Assembly (NCBI RefSeq): GCF_000018425.1
Contig: NC_010424.1
Coordinates: 2,000,501-2,064,500 of the forward strand
Direction: 5' to 3'
Source of the DNA: Candidatus Desulforudis audaxviator MP104C
GTDB lineage: Bacteria > Bacillota > Desulfotomaculia > Desulfotomaculales > Desulforudaceae
DNA length: 64,000 bases
This document shows positions 8,600 to 16,725 of the stretch, in pieces (the stretch's first letter is position 1; each line of letters starts with the position of its first letter). The translations under genes were made by a program, and so were the position numbers. A model generated the notes under the pieces. It saw only the letters and a program-made list of their open reading frames with translations, was not told the DNA's origin and did not search any database.

Positions 8600-9045
8600 C
8601 CCCTTTGTATTAAGAATAAAAAAGCCCGGCCTTCGTCCGGGACGAAAGCCGGGCTTCCGCGGTACCACCCCGATAGACCCACAAAGTGAGTCCACTCTAT
8701 ACTAAAGGTACGGGAGCGCTTTCCCAAAACCCGGCGCAAATAAAAAACTTTTCATCCCTGCAAGGACGAAAAGCTTTTTTGCTTTCCGCGGTACCACCCT
8801 GGTTGGTCAAAGGACCCGCTCTTTGCGCCGGGTACGGGACCATTAAGCGTCCGATACCCATCCCTTTTAACGGTGGGAAATCCGTCTCGGCCTACTTACC
8901 CGCCTGCCGGCGGTTTTCAACCGGGCGACTCGGGGGAGAACTTCAACGGGTCAGACCCTGAAAGCGCTTCCAGTCGACGACGCTTTCTCCCTGGAGAGCT
9001 GAAAACCGCCTACTTTTCCCCGTCACGGCCTTTGCATGATTAAGT
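8600..9045 (-). promoter_or_regulatory. Phe-specific T-box leader with duplicated antiterminator/terminator
   Basis: On the minus strand a T-box leader precedes aroF. Stem I begins near 9030 (GTGACGGGGAAAAGTA, the conserved AGTA loop). The likely specifier codon is TTC (Phe, 8940-8938) in the GAAG-TTC-TCC context. The conserved AGTAGGCC...CCGTTA region follows near 8895-8865. The first T-box sequence AGGGTGGTACCGCGG lies at 8799-8785 with its terminator ending in TTTTTT near 8745. A second GGGGTGGTACCGCGG follows at 8671-8657 with a second terminator (AAGCCCGGCTTTCGTC pairing with GACGAAGGCCGGGCTT, then T residues). No second stem I lies between them. In known T-boxes, uncharged tRNA pairs with both specifier and antiterminator and prevents termination. 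Confidence 0.9.
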
Positions 9046-9056
9046 TGCTGAAAAGT

Positions 9057-9085
9057 ATCATACCAGGACCTGTGCCCATTGTCAA
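9057..9085 (-). promoter_or_regulatory. sigma-A promoter of the aroF-pheA operon
   Basis: Minus strand TTGACA (9085-9080) and TATGAT (9062-9057) with 17 bp between them, a near-consensus promoter whose start would fall at about 9050, just ahead of stem I of the T-box. Confidence 0.85.
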
Positions 9086-9233
9086 ACGGAAAAAAACCAA
9101 AATACCGGAAAAAAGCCGAAATCAGGAGGTACTCCTGTACGAAGTCGGGCTCTCTCACTACCGTGAACCGGTCATACCCCGCATCAACCAGGATATGCAC
9201 ACGCACCCGAGATGCCACCGGGCGTTGCGCCGG

Positions 9234-9263
9234 TTGGCAAAATGTTTTTGTTTGGCGTATAAT
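9234..9263 (+). promoter_or_regulatory. promoter of the 9311 zinc-ribbon gene
   Basis: TTGGCA (9234-9239), an 18-bp spacer and a perfect TATAAT (9258-9263), 48 bp before the TTG start at 9311. Confidence 0.7.
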
Positions 9264-9310
9264 CATCTGGACGAGCACCGTGTGATCTTATTTGGAAGGG
9301 GGTCCTCTGA

Positions 9311-9571
9311 TTGTACGGACAATGCCCCAAGTGCCATTCGTACCGCGTGGTCCGGGTCGGCCAGTACGCCAAGTTCATGAAGGTCAGCCTGACCGTTTGC
9401 GCGGTGCTGATTGCCGCGGCGATCGCGTACCCCATATTCTGGCTCGCCCTGCCGGTCTTCTGGTTGACCAGCCTGTGGTTTTACCTCTCCCGGCCGCTCC
9501 TGGGCTGTGACGACTGCGACCACCTGTGGAACCCCCGAAAACCGGAACAGGTACTGAAATACGACCGGTGA
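9311..9571 (+). CDS. small zinc-ribbon two-helix membrane protein
   Basis: An 86-aa protein: an N-terminal CPKC pair, two hydrophobic helices (about 24-46 and 48-63), then CDDC and a charged tail. The two CxxC pairs could close a zinc ribbon across the membrane-hairpin base on the cytoplasmic side. The start is TTG at 9311 with GGAAGGGGG eight bases upstream and a good promoter before it. It has the same plan as the 98-aa protein at 16726 (CPNC, two helices, CRNC), so the two look like diverged paralogues of an undescribed family. No function assigned. Confidence 0.65.
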   Translation: MYGQCPKCHSYRVVRVGQYAKFMKVSLTVCAVLIAAAIAYPIFWLALPVFWLTSLWFYLSRPLLGCDDCDHLWNPRKPEQVLKYDR

Positions 9572-9716
9572 CCCCGGTCCCGGCGGTCCCTAAACCACTA
9601 TTCCTTATCCTTAAAGCCGCCGCCATCAACCGGTAAGGATATACGCTTGGCTTGATAAACACGTTCCCAATATACCACCTAAGGGGCCCGCGGGCCCTTC
9701 AACTCGGTCTGGTTCC

Positions 9717-12035
9717 TTATTCTGGCCGCGCCCGCCCTGCCCGGCGGTCGCGGCCAGGTCGGTTTTTCACCCGGTCCGGGACGGGCAGGCGCACCACACG
9801 CTGAAGGGCGCCGCGCAGGTCGCTCAGCATTACCGGCTTGCGGAGCACCAGGTCCACGCTTTCCTTCATCACCTCGTCCAGGACGGGGTCCACCCAACCG
9901 GTCACCAGCACGAACGGCAGGTCCGGATAGGCCGACTTGACCCGGACGCCGACCTCCAGCCCGTTCAAACCGGGCATGGCCAGGTCGCAAAAGACAGCGT
10001 CGAACCGATTGTGCTCCAGTAACTCCAGGGCCTCATACCCGCCGGCCGCCGCCTGCACCCGGCAGCCGAGCGCCGACAAAAGGCCTTTAAGGGTGTCCAG
10101 CACCACCGGCTCATCGTCGATGAGCAGCACCTCGGCATAATTATGGGACTCGGGCGGCCGCCCGGACTCTTCCGGGGCTTGGGGTTCCGGCTGGGCCGCG
10201 GGCAGGACGATGTCGAAGGTGGTGCCCTGTCCCGGTGTGCTCTGTACCCCGATGCTCCCCCCGTGGGCGGTGATGATGTTGTGGGTGATCCCCAGGCCCA
10301 GGCCGCTTCCCCGTTCCCCCTTGGTGGTGAAAAAGGGGTCAAAAACGTACGGTAGGGCTTCCGGCGGTATCCCACAACCGTCATCGCTCACCGAAACATT
10401 GATCGACGACCCGGTATCCCAGGTCCGGATAGTGACCGTTCCACCACGGCCGTTCACCGCGTCAAAAGCGTTGATCAGGATGTTCACCAGGGCGTCGCGC
10501 AGGGCGGACGCGGCCCCGGAGACAAAGGCCGCGGAGCGCAAATCCTGGACAATCTCGATATGGACCCCCTCAGCTAGCGCGGCGTTGTGCCAGCGGTTGC
10601 GGGTGAGTGTCACTGCGTCCCGCACCAGTTCGGAAACACTCACCAATCGGAACTCACGCGCCGCGGGACGGTAGAACTCCTGCACCCGGCGCACCAGTGC
10701 GGATGCGTCCCGGGCCGCCGTGTACGCCTGTTCCAGGTTGGCCTGCAAGAACCGGTCGGTGGTCTTTTCCCGGGCCAGTTGGAGATTACCGATAATGACT
10801 GCCAGCAGGTTGTTAAAATCGTGGGCGATGCCGCTGGTAAGGATCCCCAAGGAGCGCATTTTCTCGGCCCGGGAGTTTTCCTGGATCCACCGGCGGTGCT
10901 GCTTTTGGTACTCGTAGGCCGTGCCGATGGTGTCCCCGACCGCCAGCAGCCAGTCCGTCCCCAGGTTCGCCAGATCCGCCGTGTTTTCGCAGACAATCAC
11001 CAGCGCCCCGATCCTCTTCTGCAGGTGCTTTACCGGAATCACCAGGCAAAGCCCGTCGTCACACCTGAAGAACCGGTCACATAAGGGACAATCACTGCGG
11101 CTTTGAATTAGCGGCAGGCCGTTTACCGCCGCCTGGTAACAGCGGGTCCGGCCCAACTCCGGGGGTTCGAGCGCGCGGATGTTTCCCACCTCCGCAGGCT
11201 CCAGGCCGACGGTCGCCACTTCCCCCACCGCGCCGGAGGCGAAGTCGATCTCCATCAGGAAGCCGGCCCGGGCTTCCAGGTACCGCACCAACAGGTCCAC
11301 CGAGGTCCGCGCGATCTCCGATGGCTCGTGCTTGTAAGAGATCGCCCCGGCGAGCTGGCCCAGAAAGGTGATCTGCCGGTTGGCCTCCACCAGGCGGGCG
11401 GTGTTGATCAGGCTGCTGTGGAGTACCGATAGCAGACGCTTCCCGGCCGGCGGCCGCACCAACCCCTCCCGGGTCTGGAAGAAGCCATCGGTATGAGACT
11501 GTATCAACTGTTCAAGGTCTACCGGCTTTAAGTCTTCGGCAAAGTACACGCAAAGAGCGGTGAAGTCCCCGTCCGGCAGCCGTTGGGATAGTTCGTCTTC
11601 GTAGCGCAGAAAGCCCCGGAGGTTCACGCTGTGCCACAGCCAGCCGACTTCCCCGACCACCCGCAGCCCCCGGTGGCCCGCCGCCCGCGCCTCGGCCAGC
11701 AGGTGCCGCCACTGCCGGATCACCACGTCGGACCGGAAGGTTCCTTCCCGCAGGTAGAAGCCGTCAGACGCCCGGAAGCCGAACTGCTCCCGCGCGACAT
11801 ACTCGTAGAGCGGTTTCAGGTCGAGGGCTCCCCGTTCGCGCACCTGTTGGAACCAGTGGGAGAACCGTTCCGCAAATCGGCCATCCCCGGTGAGTACCAG
11901 GCACCGCTCGCCGGCGGCCAGGCCGGCGGCGATGAACTCGGCGATCGGTTCGTAATTGAAGTTGGAGCGTGAAGTCAAAAGAACCGCGTGACTGCCCCGG
12001 GGCAAGTCCAAAAGTCCCAGGGAATGCTCCGGCAT
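9717..12035 (-). CDS. hybrid histidine kinase: MEDS-GAF-HisKA-HATPase-REC
   Basis: A soluble 772-aa hybrid sensor kinase with no membrane helix. Residues 1-200 match the MEDS sensory domain (opening LPRGSHAVLLTSRSNF, and GLRVVGEVGWLW), which is known from redox and C1-responsive kinases. A GAF-like domain follows (about 225-375) and contains CPLCDRFFRCDDGLC, four cysteines at 316, 319, 325 and 330. Then come a His kinase core with His405 in IAHDFNNLLAV, ATPase boxes SDDGCGIPPEA and GSGLGLGITHN, and a receiver domain with phospho-acceptor Asp684 (CDLAMPG). The cysteine set looks like a metal, Fe-S or redox site and points to redox or gas sensing. A GAGGAGG site precedes ATG 12035. The gene stands alone; its output regulator is not visible here. 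Confidence 0.9.
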   Translation of the reverse strand: MPEHSLGLLDLPRGSHAVLLTSRSNFNYEPIAEFIAAGLAAGERCLVLTGDGRFAERFSHWFQQVRERGALDLKPLYEYVAREQFGFRASDGFYLREGTFRSDVVIRQWRHLLAEARAAGHRGLRVVGEVGWLWHSVNLRGFLRYEDELSQRLPDGDFTALCVYFAEDLKPVDLEQLIQSHTDGFFQTREGLVRPPAGKRLLSVLHSSLINTARLVEANRQITFLGQLAGAISYKHEPSEIARTSVDLLVRYLEARAGFLMEIDFASGAVGEVATVGLEPAEVGNIRALEPPELGRTRCYQAAVNGLPLIQSRSDCPLCDRFFRCDDGLCLVIPVKHLQKRIGALVIVCENTADLANLGTDWLLAVGDTIGTAYEYQKQHRRWIQENSRAEKMRSLGILTSGIAHDFNNLLAVIIGNLQLAREKTTDRFLQANLEQAYTAARDASALVRRVQEFYRPAAREFRLVSVSELVRDAVTLTRNRWHNAALAEGVHIEIVQDLRSAAFVSGAASALRDALVNILINAFDAVNGRGGTVTIRTWDTGSSINVSVSDDGCGIPPEALPYVFDPFFTTKGERGSGLGLGITHNIITAHGGSIGVQSTPGQGTTFDIVLPAAQPEPQAPEESGRPPESHNYAEVLLIDDEPVVLDTLKGLLSALGCRVQAAAGGYEALELLEHNRFDAVFCDLAMPGLNGLEVGVRVKSAYPDLPFVLVTGWVDPVLDEVMKESVDLVLRKPVMLSDLRGALQRVVRLPVPDRVKNRPGRDRRAGRARPE

Positions 12036-12199
12036 CTACTAAGGCCTCCTCAATAATCGGGATAAATTGTCAACCCATAGTCTATTGGCTTAGAAGCCAC
12101 AAATTCCTTTAGGAGAATAGATCGAAGAATGGCGGAAAAGCTGATGTTTCAGAAGGATAGGGGTTGGGTTGGCGATTTTGTGCTGCCTACAGAAACTAC

Positions 12200-13132
12200 T
12201 TACCGTTCCTCGCGGTTGTACGGAGTCCCCAGGGCCCCCGGGGCGCCGATCCGCCGGCGCACGTTCTTCCCGGTGACCAGGATCAGGACCCCAATGGTGA
12301 ACAGGTAGGGCAACATCTTCAGGAAGTACGGGGAGACCGCCACGTCCAGCGTCTGCAGGCGAAAGCCCAGCGCGTCGATGCCGCCGAAAATGTAAGCCCC
12401 CAGCATGGCGTTCAGCGGGTTCCAGGTGGCGAAAATCACCAGGGCAATCGCGATCCAGCCCCGGCCGGCGACCATGTTTTCCATCCAGGCCGGGACGTAC
12501 ACCAGGGAGAGGTAGGCCCCGCCGATACCGGCCAGCATTCCGCCGGCGATCACATAGCCGTAGCGGGTCAGGGATACGTTCACACCCAAGGAATCTGCGG
12601 CCGCGGGGTTTTCCCCCACCGCCCGCAAATTCATCCCGGCCCGGGTCCGGTAAACCAGAAGCCACAGGGCCGGTACCAAAAGGTAGCTCAGCAGCACCAG
12701 GGCGTCGTGGCGGAAGAAAATCGGCCCCAGCAACGGCAGGTCGGACAAGAGGGGCAGGTGCATCTCGCACAGGGGCCGGTCCAGCGGCGTGCCGATGTAA
12801 GAACGGCCCAGGTAAGCGCTGAAGCCGGTCCCGAAGAGGGTGAGGGCTAGGCCGCTGACCACCTGGTTGGCTTTCAGGGTAACGCTCAGGAAGGCGTGGA
12901 CTAAAGCCAGCGCCCCGCCCGCAAGCATCGCCGTGAGCACCCCCAGCCAGGGATCCCCGGTGCCCACGGCGACCATGAACCCACTGACCGCTCCGACCAG
13001 CATCATGCCCTCGACCCCGAGGTTCAAGACCCCGGACCGCTCGGCCAGGATTTTCCCCAGTGCCGCATACAGCAGCGGGGTGCCCGCCACGATGGCGGTG
13101 GCCAGAACGGCGATCATGAAATCCCCGCTCAC
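12200..13132 (-). CDS. nucleoside-type ABC transporter permease (NupQ/BmpD-system), orphan
   Basis: A 310-aa inner-membrane permease of the BPD_transp_2 family, the second permease of Bmp/Nup nucleoside importers. Typical features are GKILAERSGVLNLGVEGMM near the N-terminus, ANQVVSGLALTLFGTG, and RAVGENPAAADSLG in the cytoplasmic loop. About eight to ten hydrophobic segments are seen. The start is a GTG at 13132 with no good ribosome site. Such permeases normally follow a sister permease, an ATPase and a binding protein, none of which is present; the IS607-type element begins only a few bases upstream. The transporter therefore looks like an IS-isolated remnant, although its own frame is complete. 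Confidence 0.85.
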   Translation of the reverse strand: MSGDFMIAVLATAIVAGTPLLYAALGKILAERSGVLNLGVEGMMLVGAVSGFMVAVGTGDPWLGVLTAMLAGGALALVHAFLSVTLKANQVVSGLALTLFGTGFSAYLGRSYIGTPLDRPLCEMHLPLLSDLPLLGPIFFRHDALVLLSYLLVPALWLLVYRTRAGMNLRAVGENPAAADSLGVNVSLTRYGYVIAGGMLAGIGGAYLSLVYVPAWMENMVAGRGWIAIALVIFATWNPLNAMLGAYIFGGIDALGFRLQTLDVAVSPYFLKMLPYLFTIGVLILVTGKNVRRRIGAPGALGTPYNREER

Positions 13133-13143
13133 GCTTGTTCAAC

Positions 13144-13588
13144 CGTTCCTAAGCACGTGGACATACGTACCCAAGCATGATAAACTCATACTCCGGCCAA
13201 AATTTTGCTGCAACCAGGCTGCTTTTGACCGACGCAGGGCGAACGGCGCTCCCTGCGGTTTGCGCCGGGGACTTCCACCCCGGATGGCAGAGCCGGAACA
13301 TCCGCGCTGTACCAGTTCGCACCGGCACAGGTTTCATCGCTCCAATCACAGTCAGGGCCGTACGTCATCAGGCGACGCCAGGGGTGCCACCCTCAGCCGG
13401 TGCCTGATAAGGATAGGGGGGTCCGATGTCCATGGATTCCTCCCCGCCCCTCCTGCCCTGTTAGGGCCGCTCACAGTCTTGCGCCGGTGGGCCGGACTTC
13501 ATCAGGGAGTAGTACGTGGTCCCGGGCATCCTTGCAGGTCCCCGGGAAGCGTTGCCGCTGCCCTCCACCTGCCAGACCGGCGCAGAAT
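13144..13588 (-). ncRNA. structured non-coding tail of the IS607 element, candidate omega/reRNA
   Basis: This 445-bp stretch 3' of tnpB has no convincing gene. On the minus strand it shows several GC-rich hairpins, such as CCGGGG-N7-CCCCGG, CCCGGG-N14-CCCGGG and GGCCCTAACAGGGC. TnpB proteins act with a guide RNA transcribed from the 3' end of tnpB and the element's right end, so a structured RNA is expected here. The RNA's limits and guide cannot be fixed by eye. Confidence 0.45.
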
Positions 13589-15118
13589 CTAAAACCTGTC
13601 TGCGTAAAGAAGCGCTACCCTGTCGCTGAAATGAGTCTTTTTAAGCCTGTTGGATACTCTCAACCAGTAATTGCGCCTGGAAGTCCTCTTCCTTTCGGGT
13701 AGTTTCAACACGGAGCTTTTTGTCGCTTTTTCCAGCTTAAATCCCAGGCCGCGCCGGGCAATGACGCAGGCCGCTGAACCGTGGGAGGACAAGCCGTAAC
13801 GGACCATGAACTTGAGCTGCCCGATGACTGATGTGGCGAAGGGATCAACGTTTTTCCCATCAGGCTTCAGGAGTTCCACCCCTTCCCGGAGGATACAGGA
13901 TTCCACCATCATACGGAATTGCCTGTAAGTCAAGCCGGAGAGCATCCTGGCATGTTTTGTACCTGACTCCCGCAGGGCCTGTTTCTTTTTGGCGAAGTCC
14001 AGGTTCTCGATTGCTATGGGTTTCCCTCTTTCCTTCGCGTACAGAACTGCTTTTTTGACTGCTTCGCCCAGAGCAGCTTTTACCTGGTTTTTACTCCTGT
14101 CACGCATCGGAACCGGGATTTCGAATTCGTTTAAAGGATTGCCGAAGCGGTCAATGTCGCTCACCCGGAGGAAGTCGTCGTTTAAGTCAATACCCACGGC
14201 GCCATTCCATCTGCTGGTCCGCAGCGGCGAAGCTTCCACCTCCGTCGTCGCATGTACGTACCAGCTATCACCCCTGCGGAGAAAACGGTAGGATATAGCC
14301 GCTGTGCATTCCTTCCTGCCCTTGACAATTCTTCTAACTGTCCTGGCCCTGTCCAGGTGTTCCTGGCCGTAGGGAAAAACGATGCCGGTCAACTCGATGT
14401 ATCTGCCGAATTCTTTGGTGAACTTACCGGCTACCCGTATCCTCAGGGTGTTGTCCCGAAAGTACGTGCAGGTCTGGTTGCCGCAGGTCTCGTCCTTTGA
14501 GCCAAGAATAAAAAAGCTGGAAGAACGCGCTTTTCTCCAGGCAGTGACCCACTCTGCGTGGTCCTTAAAACCGTTCGCCGCCAAATTGTGCTGGGCCTTG
14601 AAGAGCTTGCGGGTGCCAAAACAGATCCGGACGATGCCCCGTGCCATGTCTTTGCTCAGGTTCTCCAGTCTCTGCCGGAGGTTCCGCAGCCTCCTCTTTT
14701 TCTGGTGAATGATAAACTTGATTCCCTTTAACCGGTCGATTTTCTCCTGCCACTTCTCCGTGCGGGGCTGGAGTTTCTTGAGTGACTTTATAATTTTATC
14801 CCGTTTTTCTTCTTTTTCCTTAATCGCCTTCTCCGTCGAAGCAATGCGGCCCAGGAGGTCGCGTTCCTGGTATTCCTGGATCTCTCTTATCGATTCGATT
14901 TTCCCGGAAAGGCTGTTATTAAGTGAATTGAACTGCCGGGCAGTTATCCTGTACTCTTTTATATACCTTTTTTTAAGCTCGGTTACCGGTGCTCCGCGGA
15001 CGTAATGGCCAACGAAGAGTTTCCTTTCCAGACGGCCGAAGTATTCGACCATGGCGTCGAAATAAGGGTAGTGTACTCTTTCATCTATTCTAGCCCGGTA
15101 GGTGGCCTGCATTTTCAA
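13589..15118 (-). CDS. TnpB-like RNA-guided nuclease homologue, zinc finger and third RuvC acid missing
   Basis: A 509-aa transposon accessory protein. The N-terminal half (about 60-170) is long and coiled-coil-like (many K/E/R residues). The RuvC-like half shows GIDLNDDFLRV with Asp311 and IAIENLDF with Glu371. The usual CxxC...CxxC zinc finger between the second and third motifs is absent (VDPFATSVIGQLKFM instead), and where active TnpB has D-x-N-A-A, this protein has SSHGSAACVIARRGL, with His446 at the Asp position. TnpB relatives with VNP-x-TSVIG and SVHQAAALxIARR motifs are, to my knowledge, frequent in Firmicutes. It overlaps the recombinase gene by 29 bp. Whether it still cuts DNA is open. 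Confidence 0.85.
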   Translation of the reverse strand: MKMQATYRARIDERVHYPYFDAMVEYFGRLERKLFVGHYVRGAPVTELKKRYIKEYRITARQFNSLNNSLSGKIESIREIQEYQERDLLGRIASTEKAIKEKEEKRDKIIKSLKKLQPRTEKWQEKIDRLKGIKFIIHQKKRRLRNLRQRLENLSKDMARGIVRICFGTRKLFKAQHNLAANGFKDHAEWVTAWRKARSSSFFILGSKDETCGNQTCTYFRDNTLRIRVAGKFTKEFGRYIELTGIVFPYGQEHLDRARTVRRIVKGRKECTAAISYRFLRRGDSWYVHATTEVEASPLRTSRWNGAVGIDLNDDFLRVSDIDRFGNPLNEFEIPVPMRDRSKNQVKAALGEAVKKAVLYAKERGKPIAIENLDFAKKKQALRESGTKHARMLSGLTYRQFRMMVESCILREGVELLKPDGKNVDPFATSVIGQLKFMVRYGLSSHGSAACVIARRGLGFKLEKATKSSVLKLPERKRTSRRNYWLRVSNRLKKTHFSDRVALLYADRF

Positions 15119-15740
15119 TCACCTCCCTTATTTTTGAGGTCACTTCTTCTTTTTTCTTACTCCTGATGCCGTAGAGCTTTCCGGAAAAACTGGTGACGAT
15201 ACTGAGGAGGTCTTCCACCAGTTCTTCGTAAACCGTTTTCTTGTCTCCTTCACCATTTATGACGTGGATTTTCACGCCATAGCTTTCAAAACAGGTTTTC
15301 AGGTAGTTGAAACCGAAACGGGTCAGCCTGTCTTTGTAGCTTACGGCCAGGTCGGTTATTTTGCCTTTGCGGGCTAACTGCATCAGTTTTAGCAGACCCT
15401 TTCTTCTGTCATTTAAGCCGGAGGAAACGTCGGTGACCACCAGAATATCGTCGAAGAGGCGGTGGTCGAATTTCTTCCTGACCGACTCAACTTGCCTGTC
15501 CAGGTCTCCTTTGGCTTTCTGCTCGTGGGAAGAAACCCGGGCGTAAATGGCCAGCACCCGGCCGGCAGACACCGGTTCCTTTTCCCCAAGTAGCCTTTTG
15601 ATCTCAGATTCGGGGATCCTCCTCCTACCGCCGGGAGTGCGAACAATTTTTATTTTGCCCGCTTTATCCCAGCGCTGGAGTGTTTTTAAAGATACACCTA
15701 GGATTTTCATTGTTTCATGCATCGGATAGAGCTTTTCCAT
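15090..15740 (-). CDS. tnpA: IS607-type serine recombinase (TnpA)
   Basis: A 216-aa transposase: an N-terminal MerR-like helix-turn-helix (residues 1-50, SLKTLQRWDKAGKIK, GGRRRIPESEI) followed by a serine-recombinase catalytic domain with YARVSSHEQ (nucleophile about Ser70) and the DRLTRFG active-site arginine motif. IS607 recombinases put the DNA-binding domain first, unlike resolvases, which is what is seen here. It is transcribed with tnpB on the minus strand. The protein looks complete, so the element may still move. Confidence 0.92.
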   Translation of the reverse strand: MEKLYPMHETMKILGVSLKTLQRWDKAGKIKIVRTPGGRRRIPESEIKRLLGEKEPVSAGRVLAIYARVSSHEQKAKGDLDRQVESVRKKFDHRLFDDILVVTDVSSGLNDRRKGLLKLMQLARKGKITDLAVSYKDRLTRFGFNYLKTCFESYGVKIHVINGEGDKKTVYEELVEDLLSIVTSFSGKLYGIRSKKKEEVTSKIREVIENAGHLPG

Positions 15741-15798
15741 AGTGGGTATATTATACCACGTATTTCTTTATATGTATATGTATAGTTAATTGTTCAAC

Positions 15799-16030
15799 TG
15801 CTGACAGCCCGCTTGTTTACCCGGTACAACACTTCGACCCCCTCCATAGAAATTTTAAAGTTTTGGATGATGTTTTTCCGTTTTCAGCCGGGTTCCTGGC
15901 TGGTTGTTCCCTCCATCCATCCTTCACGTCAAACACTCTTTTAGACTCCGCGTGTCCGGGCGAAGTCCTGCCCCATTCCGACAAAAACGGCTTAATGCCG
16001 TACATCCGTAAATACCTGCCCGCGTGGTGC
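15799..16030. other. intergenic stretch between IS607 element and repressor gene
   Basis: No gene with normal coding signals and no clear repeat or RNA is seen. In particular, no fragment of the missing nucleoside-transporter genes is found upstream of the element. Confidence 0.4.
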
Positions 16031-16059
16031 TTGGCAGGGACCTGTTTGTCTGGTATGCT
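16031..16059 (+). promoter_or_regulatory. promoter of the CI/LexA-like repressor gene
   Basis: TTGGCA (16031-16036), 17-bp spacer, TATGCT (16054-16059). The downstream bases GTATGCTGGTAATAATAC form a loose inverted repeat and could be the autoregulatory operator. Confidence 0.6.
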
Positions 16060-16097
16060 GGTAATAATACGTAATTTCCGGAAGGAGGCGTTTCCCG

Positions 16098-16688
16098 ATG
16101 CCGGGAGTAGGAGAAACCATCAGGCGCCTGCGCGAGGAATCGGGGCTGAGCCAGCGCGCACTCGCGCGGAAGGCCGGGCTGTCGTCCCAGTACTTGAGCG
16201 ACATTGAGGTCGGTCGCACCTCACCCAGCCTGAAAAGCCTGGAGAAACTGGCCGGTGCCCTGCAGGTCGCGCCGGGACAATTGCTGCAGGGGCAGGACCG
16301 GTTCTCCAGCCAAGTGGTCGAAGTCCCGGTCCTGGGCCGCGTCCCGGCCGGAGGCCCTGTTGTCTCCGAGGAAGTAATCCTGGATTACCTGCCGCTTCCC
16401 CGCAAGCTGGCTTCGGAGGACACCTTTTGCTTGGAGGTCCGGGGGGAAAGCATGCAAGACCTCGGCATCGACAGCGGGGACTACGTCCTGGTGCGGCTCC
16501 AGCCCACCGCCGAAAACGGCCAGGTCGTGATCGCCAGGGTGGAGGGCGAGGTCACCTGCAAGCGGTACTACCGCACCGACCGGGTGGTCTCCCTGGAACC
16601 GGCCAACCGCCGGTTTCGCCCCCTCCGGCTGGAGGCCGGGGAGATCGAAATTGTTGGGGTTGTAACAAATGTAATCAAAAGGGTATAG
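16098..16688 (+). CDS. XRE-S24 self-cleaving repressor (CI/LexA-like)
   Basis: A 196-aa regulator. Residues 7-62 are an XRE helix-turn-helix (SGLSQRALARKAGLSSQYLS). Residues about 75-196 are a peptidase S24 domain with catalytic Ser118 (RGESMQDLGID) and Lys155 (EVTCKRYY), and a probable self-cleavage bond Ala84-Gly85 (GRVPAGGPV). Proteins of this plan are phage CI repressors or host stress regulators that are inactivated by RecA-driven autocleavage. No phage genes lie nearby, so a stand-alone DNA-damage-responsive regulator or an old prophage relic are both possible. GGAGG lies nine bases before ATG 16098. Confidence 0.92.
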   Translation: MPGVGETIRRLREESGLSQRALARKAGLSSQYLSDIEVGRTSPSLKSLEKLAGALQVAPGQLLQGQDRFSSQVVEVPVLGRVPAGGPVVSEEVILDYLPLPRKLASEDTFCLEVRGESMQDLGIDSGDYVLVRLQPTAENGQVVIARVEGEVTCKRYYRTDRVVSLEPANRRFRPLRLEAGEIEIVGVVTNVIKRV

Positions 16689-16725
16689 TATTGCTGGGCG
16701 GAACCCCACCGGAAGGAGTGCATCA

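Larger units (their letters stand above)
13135..15798 (-). mobile_element. IS607-type element (serine recombinase plus TnpB-like protein)
   Basis: The unit holds a MerR-like/serine recombinase gene and an overlapping tnpB-like gene, the IS607 arrangement, plus about 445 bp of structured non-coding DNA after tnpB. The same 9 bases, TTGTTCAAC, occur at 13135-13143 and 15790-15798 and bracket the whole unit, so I use them as tentative limits; IS607 elements normally leave only very short duplications, so exact ends are uncertain. Inside these limits the coding DNA is less GC-rich than its neighbours, which fits transfer. Confidence 0.8.

Noticed and set aside
12090-13142. 350-codon frame overlapping the nucleoside permease on the same strand
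   Set aside because: The other frame carries the full permease motifs and hydrophobic segments; this one is Arg/Gly/Pro-rich noise.
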